Below are positions 31,901 through 39,372 of a stretch of DNA of 45,638 nt, one piece after another. The notes beneath the pieces are model-generated. The model saw only the letters and a program-made list of their open reading frames with translations, was not told the DNA's origin and ran no database searches. The first letter of the stretch is position 1; every line of letters starts with the position of its first letter. The DNA is from Planctomycetota bacterium. Lineage in GTDB: Bacteria; Planctomycetota; UBA1135; UBA2386. The DNA is taken from contig JALORC010000051.1 in assembly GCA_025459175.1 (NCBI GenBank), positions 1 through 45,638 on the forward strand. Reading direction: 5' to 3'. Made by a program: the position numbers and the translations under genes.

Positions 31901-33274
31901 ATGGCCTCGGGTCAACTGCAGCGTCGTCTCGGTCTCGTGTCGGCGATCTCGATCACGGTCGGCGCCGTCATCGGGTCCGGCATCTTCCTGACCCCGCTGA
32001 AGGCCGCGCAGAACGTGCCGAGCGAGAGCTGGATCTACCTGCTGTGGGTGGGGCTCGGCATCGTCTGCCTGTTCGGGGCGTTCGCGTACGCGGAACTCGG
32101 CGCGATGTTCCCCGAAGCCGGCGGCCAGTACGCGTTCCTGCGCGAGGCCTGGGGCAAGGGGGTCGCGTTCCTCTACGGCTGGGTGTTCTTCTGGGTGATC
32201 AACAGCGGCACGGTGGCCGCGCTGGCGGTCGCGTTCGCGGAGGGCATCCTGACGGTGCTCGGCTACGACAGTGCGCGGCAAGAGGCCGAGCCGCTGGCGG
32301 TGCCCGGCGTGGCTGCCGCCATGATCGTGGCGTTGGCCGTGGTGAACCACCTCGGCGTGCTGATGGGAGCCGTGCTGCAGAATCTGGCCACCTTCGCCAA
32401 GGTCGGCGCGCTCGGACTGTTGGTGGTCGGCGGTGTGGTCGCGGCGATGGGCTCCGGGCTGCCGTCCAACGACGCGCCGACCGCGGGGGCGTCCGGGTTG
32501 CGGCTCGGTGGCATGGTGGCGGCGTTCACGAGCATCTTCTGGGCCTACGAGGGCTGGTATCAGCTGCCGTTCAATGCCGCCGAGCTCAAGCGACCCGAAC
32601 GTAACCTGCCGCTCGGCCTGATCGCCGGCATGGTGCTGCTGATCGCCTTGTACACCGCCGTCAACGCGGTTTATCTCTACGCGGTGCCGTTCGGCGAGAT
32701 GCAGGCGCTGCCGGCGACGGACAAGATCCAGGTGCCGGTGTTGTCGGTGTCGCGCATCTTCACCCCGGAGCTGGCGGGCTGGCTCACGGTGTTGATCTCG
32801 ATCTCGGTGATGGGCGCGGCCAATCCGAACTTCCTGTCGTCGCCGCGCGCCTTCTACGCGATGGCGCAGGACGGCCTGGTGCCAGCCCCGCTGCAGCGGG
32901 TCAGCGAGCGGTGGGGCACGCCGTGGGTGTCGATCTGGACCCAGGCGGTGTGGTCTTTGCTCCTGGTCTTCGTGCTGCGCAGTTTCGCCGACATCACGGC
33001 TTTCGTCGTCTTCGCCGCCTTCCTGTTCTATGCGTTGACGGTCGCGGGCGTCTATCGCCTCCGCGCGCGGCGCCCCGAGCTGCAACGGCCCTACCGCTGC
33101 ACGGGCTATCCTGTTACTCCGGCGCTGTTCATCGCGGTGTCGGTGGCGTTCGTGGCGGCGCTGCTGTACGACCCATCGGAACGAACGAATGCGCTCTACG
33201 GGCTCGGCATCCTGGCCAGTGGCGTGCCCTACTACGCCTGGTGGGTCCGCCGTCGGCCGGGATCGGCGTCGTGA
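31901..33274 (+). CDS. APC-family amino-acid permease
   Basis: This 457-residue inner-membrane protein has 12 predicted helices. The first helix carries TVGAVIGSGIFLTP, the APC substrate-binding break. Further marks are YAELGAMFPEAGGQYAFLRE, IFWAYEGWYQLPFNAAELKR (the helix 6 region with its conserved E-R-N-L pattern), and FLSSPRAFYAMAQDG. It resembles the LAT-type subgroup, which exchanges or imports neutral amino acids; the exact substrate cannot be read from the sequence. The ATG at 31901 starts the family N-terminus. The small coiled-coil gene begins 43 bp downstream and may be in the same operon. Confidence 0.85.
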   Translation: MASGQLQRRLGLVSAISITVGAVIGSGIFLTPLKAAQNVPSESWIYLLWVGLGIVCLFGAFAYAELGAMFPEAGGQYAFLREAWGKGVAFLYGWVFFWVINSGTVAALAVAFAEGILTVLGYDSARQEAEPLAVPGVAAAMIVALAVVNHLGVLMGAVLQNLATFAKVGALGLLVVGGVVAAMGSGLPSNDAPTAGASGLRLGGMVAAFTSIFWAYEGWYQLPFNAAELKRPERNLPLGLIAGMVLLIALYTAVNAVYLYAVPFGEMQALPATDKIQVPVLSVSRIFTPELAGWLTVLISISVMGAANPNFLSSPRAFYAMAQDGLVPAPLQRVSERWGTPWVSIWTQAVWSLLLVFVLRSFADITAFVVFAAFLFYALTVAGVYRLRARRPELQRPYRCTGYPVTPALFIAVSVAFVAALLYDPSERTNALYGLGILASGVPYYAWWVRRRPGSAS

Positions 33275-33317
33275 ACGGCTGGGCACGGGGCGGAGGGACC
33301 GCTAGAGTCGGCCGCCG

Positions 33318-33908
33318 ATGACCCCGTTGCAGTTCGGCCTGTTCTTCGTTGCGCTGCTGGTGGGCTACGTCCTGGTGCACCTGCGCCTGGTGCGCTTCGA
33401 GGAGCATCTGCAGAAGCTCGGCGGCATTCGTGGCCTGGATGACCGTCTGCGTGCGCTCGACGACCGCCTGCGCATGCTGGGCGAGTCGTTCGACAAGCTG
33501 CGCCTCGATCGCGTCGAGAGTCAGCTCGGCCGTCTCCATGACGATCTCGAGGACTTGCGCGACGCCACGTCGCTGGTGCGCCAGGCGGTGGTCGAGATCC
33601 CGGCGCCGGTGGTGACTGCCGTGCCCGCGGCGGCGCCGGCGGCGGCGCCGATCGTCTACGAACTAGCCGCAGCTCCGTCGGAGTCGCCGGCTGCCCGGCT
33701 GGCGACCGTGGTGGAGACGCGGTTGCTGCAGCTCGGCTATCGGGAGGTCCAGATCCTGACCGACCTGTCGACGGTGCCCGCCGATGCGGAACTGGAACTT
33801 CAGGTCGAGTGCACGCGCGGCAACATGCCGGCCAAGGGGCGCGTGCTGATCCGCAACGGTTCGGTGCGCGACCTCGCGATGCAGACCGTGGCGCCGATGT
33901 TCCCGTGA
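33318..33908 (+). CDS. Small membrane-anchored coiled-coil protein of unknown function
   Basis: This 196-residue protein has an N-terminal membrane helix (LQFGLFFVALLVGYVLVHL), a coiled-coil at about residues 25-85 (RLRALDDRLRMLGESFDKLR, RLHDDLEDLRD), an Ala/Pro linker (100-115) and a small alpha/beta domain (about 125-196, ATVVETRLLQLGYREVQIL to RVLIRNGSVRDLAMQTV). The topology resembles small envelope proteins tethered to the membrane by one helix. No family was recognised. It follows the permease by 43 bp and converges on the pseudouridine synthase. Confidence 0.6.
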   Translation: MTPLQFGLFFVALLVGYVLVHLRLVRFEEHLQKLGGIRGLDDRLRALDDRLRMLGESFDKLRLDRVESQLGRLHDDLEDLRDATSLVRQAVVEIPAPVVTAVPAAAPAAAPIVYELAAAPSESPAARLATVVETRLLQLGYREVQILTDLSTVPADAELELQVECTRGNMPAKGRVLIRNGSVRDLAMQTVAPMFP

Positions 33909-33915
33909 CCGATTG

Positions 33916-33937
33916 CTGGCGCAGCTCAGCGCCAGCG
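33916..33937. terminator. GC hairpin between convergent genes, stop codon in loop
   Basis: Perfect 8-bp arms GCTGGCGC (33916-33923) and GCGCCAGC (33930-33937) with loop AGCTCA. The minus-strand stop of the pseudouridine synthase (33926-33928) is in the loop. No long T-tract. Probably a bidirectional terminator. Confidence 0.45.
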
Positions 33938-34894
33938 TTGCAGCCAGTCGCCGAACGCCGGCGGCAGCGGGGCGGTGAACTCCACCGCGAGGCCCGTCGC
34001 CGGATGCAAGCAGCGCAGCACGCTGGCATGCAGCAGGTGGCGATCCGGTTCGCCATCGACCCCGACCCTGGCGTCGCCGCTGTTCTTCACGCGGGCGACG
34101 AAGGCCAGATAGTCCTCATCGGGGCGGCCGTAGAGCTTGTCACCGAGGATCGGCGTGCCGTGGGCCTCGAGATGGACCCGGATCTGGTGGGTGCGGCCGG
34201 TGGCCGGCTCGCAGCGCAGCAGCGATGCAGCAGGTCCTGCGGCTTCGGGGTAGAACCGGGTGGTGGCAGCCTGGGGCTCGTCGATCGCCTCGCCGGCGGC
34301 GCGCCGCAGCGCGATCCGGCTTTGCCGCGCCCGACCGATGGGCAGATTGCAGACAAAGGGTGAATCGACCCGCCCTCGCACGACGGCGCGGTAGGTCTTC
34401 TCCACCTGGCCCTGCTCGAACTGCAGACGCATCGATCGCTGTGCGGATGCGGTCCGCGCCAGCACGCAGATGCCGCTGGTCTCGCGATCCAGTCGGTGAG
34501 TGAGGTGCAGCGCAGGTGCTCCGAGCCGCTCGCGCAGGCGATGGATCAACGTGTTCCTGACGAAGGGACCGTCGCCGTGAACTGGCAAGTGGGCGGGCTT
34601 GTCGACCACGATCAGTTCGTCGTCCTGGTGCACGATCGTGAAGCCGAGATCGGCCCACGGTTCGACGTGCACACGCAAGTAGGTCAGCGTGGCCCCGGCG
34701 CGCAGGCGCAGGTCGGCACGAACCGACTTGCCGTCGATGAGCACCCGCTGCGCGGCGATCTCGGACTGCCAACCTGCCCGGTCGAGATAGCGGAACCGAG
34801 CCGACAAGTAGTCGATGAGAGCCTCGCCTGCGCAGGCAGCAGGGACTCGACTGCTCAGCCCGATCGATGCCGGCGATTGCGGTTGTTGTTCCAT
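33926..34894 (-). CDS. RluA-family pseudouridine synthase
   Basis: This 322-residue protein has an S4-like RNA-binding domain at about 20-80 (EALIDYLSARFRYLDRAGWQ, QRVLIDGKSVRADLRL) and a pseudouridine synthase domain. The catalytic motif HRLDRETSG has Asp136. Further signatures are IVVDKPAHLPVHGDG, KTYRAVVRG, GRTHQIRVHLEAHGTPILGD and KLYG. The family isomerises uridines in 23S rRNA or tRNA; the exact site cannot be told, so no symbol is given. I chose the ATG at 34894 over a GTG at 34930. It converges on the small coiled-coil gene and lies downstream of the PEP-CTERM gene. Confidence 0.9.
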   Translation of the reverse strand: MEQQPQSPASIGLSSRVPAACAGEALIDYLSARFRYLDRAGWQSEIAAQRVLIDGKSVRADLRLRAGATLTYLRVHVEPWADLGFTIVHQDDELIVVDKPAHLPVHGDGPFVRNTLIHRLRERLGAPALHLTHRLDRETSGICVLARTASAQRSMRLQFEQGQVEKTYRAVVRGRVDSPFVCNLPIGRARQSRIALRRAAGEAIDEPQAATTRFYPEAAGPAASLLRCEPATGRTHQIRVHLEAHGTPILGDKLYGRPDEDYLAFVARVKNSGDARVGVDGEPDRHLLHASVLRCLHPATGLAVEFTAPLPPAFGDWLQRWR

Positions 34895-34967
34895 CGCAGC
34901 CGGGCCCGGAAACGAATGCGGCGACCGCACCTGCCGGTGGGGTCGCCGTTGTCACGTGCGAGTACGA

Positions 34968-34983
34968 ACGACGCAATCGTCGT
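34968..34983 (-). terminator. Short hairpin after the PEP-CTERM gene
   Basis: Perfect 6-bp arms ACGACG/CGTCGT around a 4-nt loop lie 21 bp beyond the stop of the PEP-CTERM gene and 74 bp before the pseudouridine synthase start. No T-tract; a weak terminator candidate. Confidence 0.3.
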
Positions 34984-35003
34984 GTCGCCCAGCGCTCGCG
35001 GTA

Positions 35004-35354
35004 TCAGGCCTTGACCGTGCGGCGGCGCCGCAGCAGGGCCGCGCCAGCGAGGCCGGTGCCGACCAGCAACAGGGTGCCCGGCTCGGGAACGGGCTGGCCA
35101 CCGCCACCAGGGGGCGCGCCACCGCCACTGCCACCACCTGCACCACCGCCGCCGGCTCCACCGCTACCCGATCCACCTGCCCCACCATCCGGGTTTCCCG
35201 TCTCCGGGGTCAGTCCGGGCGCAACCGTACCGGAGTCTGGCTGGTTGATTGGAGCCTGAGGGTTGTTGTTCGCGGTGACGACACTGCCCGCGTGGTCGGC
35301 GCAGGCGGCGAAGCAGAAGCAGGCTGACAGGGAGAAGAGCAGATTCAAGCGCAT
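35004..35354 (-). CDS. Tiny PEP-CTERM sorting-domain protein with a lipoprotein-like signal
   Basis: This 116-residue protein starts with MRLNLLFSLSACFCFAAC, a signal sequence with an F-A-A-C lipobox-like end at Cys18. A polar, Asn/Pro/Thr-rich part follows to about residue 55, then a Gly-rich stretch. It ends with a complete PEP-CTERM sorting signal: VPEPGT, a hydrophobic helix (LLLVGTGLAGAALL) and RRRR. Exosortase would cleave after the VPEP region and attach or release the protein. The mature part has only about 70 residues, mostly Gly-rich linker. I chose the ATG at 35354; the frame is open for about 150 codons upstream but that stretch looks noncoding. No exosortase is in the window; an exosortase-A-type ligase is at 26451-28025. 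Confidence 0.75.
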   Translation of the reverse strand: MRLNLLFSLSACFCFAACADHAGSVVTANNNPQAPINQPDSGTVAPGLTPETGNPDGGAGGSGSGGAGGGGAGGGSGGGAPPGGGGQPVPEPGTLLLVGTGLAGAALLRRRRTVKA

Positions 35355-35385
35355 GGGATGAGGCCCTAAGGTGCAGGGTCGAGGG

Positions 35386-35403
35386 ACAACGAGCAATCGT
35401 TGT
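35386..35403 (-). promoter_or_regulatory. Hairpin in the 5' leader of the PEP-CTERM gene
   Basis: Perfect 7-bp arms ACAACGA (35386-35392) and TCGTTGT (35397-35403) with a 4-nt loop lie 32 bp upstream of the PEP-CTERM ATG. They fall in a stretch noticeably richer in A and T than the rest of the window. It may be an operator or an RNA hairpin. Confidence 0.35.
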
Positions 35404-35415
35404 GCCTTGTTGCAG

Positions 35416-35424
35416 ATACTAGCA
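35416..35424 (-). promoter_or_regulatory. Possible extended -10 promoter element of the PEP-CTERM gene
   Basis: On the minus strand this reads TGC-TAGTAT, an extended -10-like element (TGnTATAAT), about 60 bp upstream of the ATG at 35354. No convincing -35 is present at the usual distance. The element would start transcription just before the leader hairpin. Confidence 0.3.
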
Positions 35425-35739
35425 GATCGAACGTCAAGAGGAAGCAAGAAAGTTGCGCTTCGCCTGGCCAATGGTCGGTCCCGCGGGATGGTCGGTAGCC
35501 TCCAGGAACGGGAACGACTGGAGGTGGCGTGCAGGCCGGGCCCGGGGCGCTGGCCCCCGGTCGGCGGAGCCGTCTGCGGGGGGCGACTGCAGGGTGAGAA
35601 ATCAGGATCCTCCCGCCGCAACATGCCGGTCCGCCGTCGCCTCCGCCACCATGCCATGGTGGGGTTGCGCCGCTGCATCGGGTCGCCGTCACCGGTGGCG
35701 ATTTCCGGACGGGTTGCCGTCGCTGCATCGACGCTCGGT
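35425..35739. other. 315-bp noncoding spacer with an inverted repeat
   Basis: No gene is supported on either strand; the long open frames here are by-products of GC-rich sequence. CCACCATG (35646-35653) and CATGGTGG (35655-35662) form a 17-bp perfect palindrome with a single central base, 78 bp beyond the stop of the DUF4388/PQQ gene. A GC-rich fold around CCGGGGC/GCCCCCGG lies at about 35542-35560 and could end that gene's transcript. Confidence 0.5.
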
Positions 35740-38700
35740 CTACCGCAAGGGGGGCATGAAGTAGACCTTGCGGTCCGGCCCGAGCAAAAGCAACCGATCA
35801 CCGGCCAGCACCGGCCGACAGCGCCTGCCTTCTACCAGGCTGTAAAGCTGGCTGCAGTCGCGCGCATCGAGCACCTGAAGCGAGCCGTCGGCGACCGGCA
35901 CCACGAGGCGATTGCCGACCAGCAGCGGTTCCCCCTGCCAGGTGCTGTTGGAGCAGGCCACCCTGGCGCGCTCGGTGCCCAGCGCCGCATCGAACCGGAT
36001 GATCGCGCGGGGCGTCGTCAGCAGCACGTCGCCATCGACCATCGCCGGTGCGCCGGCCACTTCCTCCTCGAGCTGGTGTCGCCAGCGCACCGCACCGGTG
36101 GCGAGGTCCAATCCGATCACGTTGCCGACTTCGTCGGCGATCACGAGGACGTTCTTGCCGACCGCGGCGGATGGATTGGTCAGCCCGGAAAGGTCCTGTT
36201 GCCATGTGGTCGACAGGGCCGGCAGCGAGAAGGCGCGTACCCGGCCTCGTTCGCCGACTGCCACCAGGGTGCTGCCGTGCGACAGCAACCCGGCATGGAC
36301 GGCCTCGGGCAGGTCGATGCTGGTCTGCCGGCGGTCGTTGAGGTCGAACACGCGCAGCTTGCGATCGGTTGTGGCCAGCGCCAGGAAGCGATCGACAAGC
36401 ACCACCCCGCCCTCGGTGGGAACATCCGGCAGGCTCCAGGCGAGCTCGCCGGTGTCGCGTCGCAACGCGCGGAGTTCGCCGTCGAGCGATGCGACCAGCA
36501 CCAGGTCGCCGGCGAGCCACGGACGGCTGAGCAGCCCGGACAGGTCTTCGCTGCGGAACGTCCACAGCGCCTGCTTGTTCTCGGGCGCCAGCGCAACCAC
36601 GCTGCCGCTGCGATCCGCGAAGTAGAGGGTGCCGTTCGGGCCCACCGCCGGCGGCAGCTCGATCACGCTCGCATGTTGCCACTCGCGCGCCGCCGGCATC
36701 GACAGGTTGGCTTGCCAGTTGCCGACCTCGGCGCCGGTGATCGTGGTCCGGGCCCCGCGGAACCCGGGCAACGAGACCTCGAGCTCGAGGCTTTCGGCCG
36801 GCACCCGCGACAGGATCATCGGCGTCACTCCGACCTCGGTGCCGTTGCAGGTGATGCGACCGCCTGCAGGGCGGCTCTCGATCTTGAGCGGCAACCGGAC
36901 GATCTTCGCGAACGGGACGTCGCCGAACGCCTCCGCCAGCGCCCGGAGGTGCTGTTGGGCCGTGGCGAAGTCGCCGGTCTTGGTGGCAGCTTCGAGCTCG
37001 GTCATCAACTTGACGATCGTGGCGTTGCGTGCGACGCGTTCGCGGAAGTGGTTGCGCAGGTTGGCGTCGCTGACCGGTTGGTTCTCCAGCTCTCGGTAGA
37101 GCTCGAGTGCCGCCGCGAAATCGTGCGCGGCTTCGCGTTGCACGGCCGCCTTGAACAGCGGGTCGAGGCGGCGTTGGTGATCGTTGCGCTGCAGAGCCTC
37201 GGAATAGGCGAGGGCGAGGGCGGACGCCTTGGCGAAGCCGGCGGCGATCTCGGGCGCGGCCAGCCCGCGGATGCGTTCGTGGATCGCCGGACTCAGGAAG
37301 TCCGGCAGTTGACGGTCCGCCGAGAGCTGTTGCAGCTCGCTGTAGAGCCGCAAGGTGACCGGCGAACAGAACGCTTCCAGGTCGCTCAGGTTGGTGAGCA
37401 GACCGCGGCGATCGAGCAGCGCACTCGGCGGTGGGGGCAGGCGACTCAGCAGCGACTTGGAAGTCAGGGTGATCTGGTCGAACGCCACCGTGAGGCGATT
37501 CTCGGTGACGCCCGCCACTTCGTCCCGCACGGTGGGGATGTTCCAGAGGCGCCGGTAGATCGTCAGCGCGGCGGCCAGTTCCCCCTTGGCCAGGGCTTCG
37601 GCCGCCTGCGTGAATTGCTCGTTGATGCGAGCCCGCTGCAGCTTCTGCTGTCGACCCTGTTCCGCGGCTTCGGCGAAGGCGATGCGATTGCGCAGATCCT
37701 CGATCGGTTCGCATTCGCCGAGGGCCTCCCGCCACTGCTCCCAGCTGGCGCGCGCACCATCCCGGTCGCCCTTGCTCAGCAGTTCGCTGATTTCGGCATC
37801 GGCCTGTTGGGAGTCCCGGTTGAAGTTCTGCTGCTGCCAGAACACGATGCCCATGGCGCCCAACATCAAGACCCCGGCCAGGGTCGACACCAGCCGCACG
37901 ATGCGCCCTGCGCGGGTCTGTTTGCGCAACGCCACCAGCTTGGCGATGTCCTTGCGTGATCGATCGACCCGCAGCAGGGCTTCGTAGGCCTCGAGCGCGC
38001 GCTGCCGGTCCCCGAGGGCATCGTAGGACTCGGCCAGTTCCAGCAAGGCTGCCGCCGCCCCCTGTGGATCGCGCGCCTTCTGGCGGGCGCGTGCTTCCCG
38101 GGCCAGCACCTGGGGGCGCACGGTGCCGGTGGCACGTGCATCGGCGACGATCTCCAACGCGGTGGACACCAGATCGCCGTCGATCAGCGCATCCAGCAGG
38201 TCGGTGGTCACCCGCTCCAGCTCCGGCGAGTCGCTGGCCCCGTGTGCGACCAGCACCGTGCGGAGGTAGCTGAGTGTGCCCGGGTCGTATGGCGACAGGT
38301 CGCGAGCCGCCCGCGCCAGGTCGACCGCGGCCTGCGGATCGGATTGACGCTGCGCCGCCTCCAGCAGCAGAGCACCCGCGAGACGGCGTTCTCCGGCCTT
38401 CTCGAGCGCCGCCGCCATGCCCTGCAGGATCTCGAGCGCTCGCTCGCCCGGGCGATCGCGCAAGGTCTGCAGCAGCACCAGGGCGCGCTTGCCGTGGTCC
38501 GAGGCGGCGAGTTCGGTGGCGACGGCGACCAACTGCTCGTCGGCGACGTTCGCCAGCAGGCCCCCGTTGACCAGGTCGCGCGCGGCACGCGACACCTCGA
38601 ACAGGCCGCTGGTGGTCTGCTCCGCCAGCTCGCGATACGTGTGGCGCGCATCGACGCTGGCCATCAACGTGCGGTGGTTCTCGTCCAGCGCCGACTCGTC

Positions 38701-39372
38701 GGCCGGCTCGGCGATCCGCTCGGGGACCTCGTCGAGACTGCCGAGGCTGTCGAGGATGCTCTCCCATTCGTCCGAGCGCCGCGCGACCTCCAGCAGCAGG
38801 CTGTTGACCTCGAACTCGGGGCAGCTGGCGAACGCAGCTCGCTGGGCGTCGGTGGCCAGCGGGCCCTTGAAGAACTCGAAGGTCCCGTGCCGCCAGGTGA
38901 ACAGGTTGAACAGGTCCTCGGAGACCTGCATGCCGATCACACCCTCGATCTGCTCGCGCGTCACGAGGCCGGCCCCGATCAGCATCTCGCCGAGCGGCTT
39001 CTTCTCCTTGCGCTGGTTCACCAGCGCGGCGCGGAGCTGTTCGACCTCCACCAGCCCGGCCTGAACCAGGCGCTGACCGAGTCGGCGGGTGGCGATGCGG
39101 TTGGGCACCAGGATCTGCACCACCCCGTCGCGGCAGTGGATCTGGCGTTCCTCGAGGGGGTTGCGCAGGCGCAACACGCCCTCCATCTTCGACATCGACA
39201 GCGTCTGGAAGATGTCGGCCAGGTTGATCTGTTCGAGATCACCCCGCATCGTGACGGTCTGCGCCTCTGCCTCGGCTGGCGCCGTCGCAGGGGACGTGGT
39301 CGGAGCGTCGTCGTCCCCGGCCAGCAGGAACTCGACCTCCGCTTCGTTCAGGACCTCCCGATTGTCTGCCAT
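35740..39372 (-). CDS. Large DUF4388-TPR-PEGA-PQQ membrane protein
   Basis: This 1210-residue protein combines several domains. Residues of about 40-195 look like DUF4388 (PatA-type N-terminal domain: DLEQINLADIFQTLSMSKME, GVVQILVPNRIATRRLGQRL, TWRHGTFEFFKG), known from gliding and signalling proteins. A long helical part with TPR-like repeats (about 230-480) leads to one membrane helix (about 491-512, GVLMLGAMGIVFW). The outer part is helical, then a PEGA-type beta domain (about 828-880, SRPAGGRITCNGTEVGVTPM, the N-terminal beta-hairpin of PEGA), and finally a PQQ-like beta propeller (about 895-1205, repeats such as LVLVASLDGELRALRRDTGE, VIGLDLATGAVRWRHQLEEE). The N-terminal half is cytoplasmic and the propeller is extracytoplasmic. 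Function is unknown; a signal-transducing or envelope scaffold role is plausible. Confidence 0.8.
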   Translation of the reverse strand: MADNREVLNEAEVEFLLAGDDDAPTTSPATAPAEAEAQTVTMRGDLEQINLADIFQTLSMSKMEGVLRLRNPLEERQIHCRDGVVQILVPNRIATRRLGQRLVQAGLVEVEQLRAALVNQRKEKKPLGEMLIGAGLVTREQIEGVIGMQVSEDLFNLFTWRHGTFEFFKGPLATDAQRAAFASCPEFEVNSLLLEVARRSDEWESILDSLGSLDEVPERIAEPADESALDENHRTLMASVDARHTYRELAEQTTSGLFEVSRAARDLVNGGLLANVADEQLVAVATELAASDHGKRALVLLQTLRDRPGERALEILQGMAAALEKAGERRLAGALLLEAAQRQSDPQAAVDLARAARDLSPYDPGTLSYLRTVLVAHGASDSPELERVTTDLLDALIDGDLVSTALEIVADARATGTVRPQVLAREARARQKARDPQGAAAALLELAESYDALGDRQRALEAYEALLRVDRSRKDIAKLVALRKQTRAGRIVRLVSTLAGVLMLGAMGIVFWQQQNFNRDSQQADAEISELLSKGDRDGARASWEQWREALGECEPIEDLRNRIAFAEAAEQGRQQKLQRARINEQFTQAAEALAKGELAAALTIYRRLWNIPTVRDEVAGVTENRLTVAFDQITLTSKSLLSRLPPPPSALLDRRGLLTNLSDLEAFCSPVTLRLYSELQQLSADRQLPDFLSPAIHERIRGLAAPEIAAGFAKASALALAYSEALQRNDHQRRLDPLFKAAVQREAAHDFAAALELYRELENQPVSDANLRNHFRERVARNATIVKLMTELEAATKTGDFATAQQHLRALAEAFGDVPFAKIVRLPLKIESRPAGGRITCNGTEVGVTPMILSRVPAESLELEVSLPGFRGARTTITGAEVGNWQANLSMPAAREWQHASVIELPPAVGPNGTLYFADRSGSVVALAPENKQALWTFRSEDLSGLLSRPWLAGDLVLVASLDGELRALRRDTGELAWSLPDVPTEGGVVLVDRFLALATTDRKLRVFDLNDRRQTSIDLPEAVHAGLLSHGSTLVAVGERGRVRAFSLPALSTTWQQDLSGLTNPSAAVGKNVLVIADEVGNVIGLDLATGAVRWRHQLEEEVAGAPAMVDGDVLLTTPRAIIRFDAALGTERARVACSNSTWQGEPLLVGNRLVVPVADGSLQVLDARDCSQLYSLVEGRRCRPVLAGDRLLLLGPDRKVYFMPPLR

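Noticed and set aside
35355..35801. Upstream extension of the PEP-CTERM gene to a 265-residue protein
   Set aside because: The added part is Arg/Pro-rich without structure, overlaps the end of the neighbouring gene and would hide the signal peptide.
35371..37959. An 862-codon plus-strand frame opposite the DUF4388/PQQ gene
   Set aside because: Low-complexity translation and opposite to a protein with recognisable PEGA and PQQ-type repeats.
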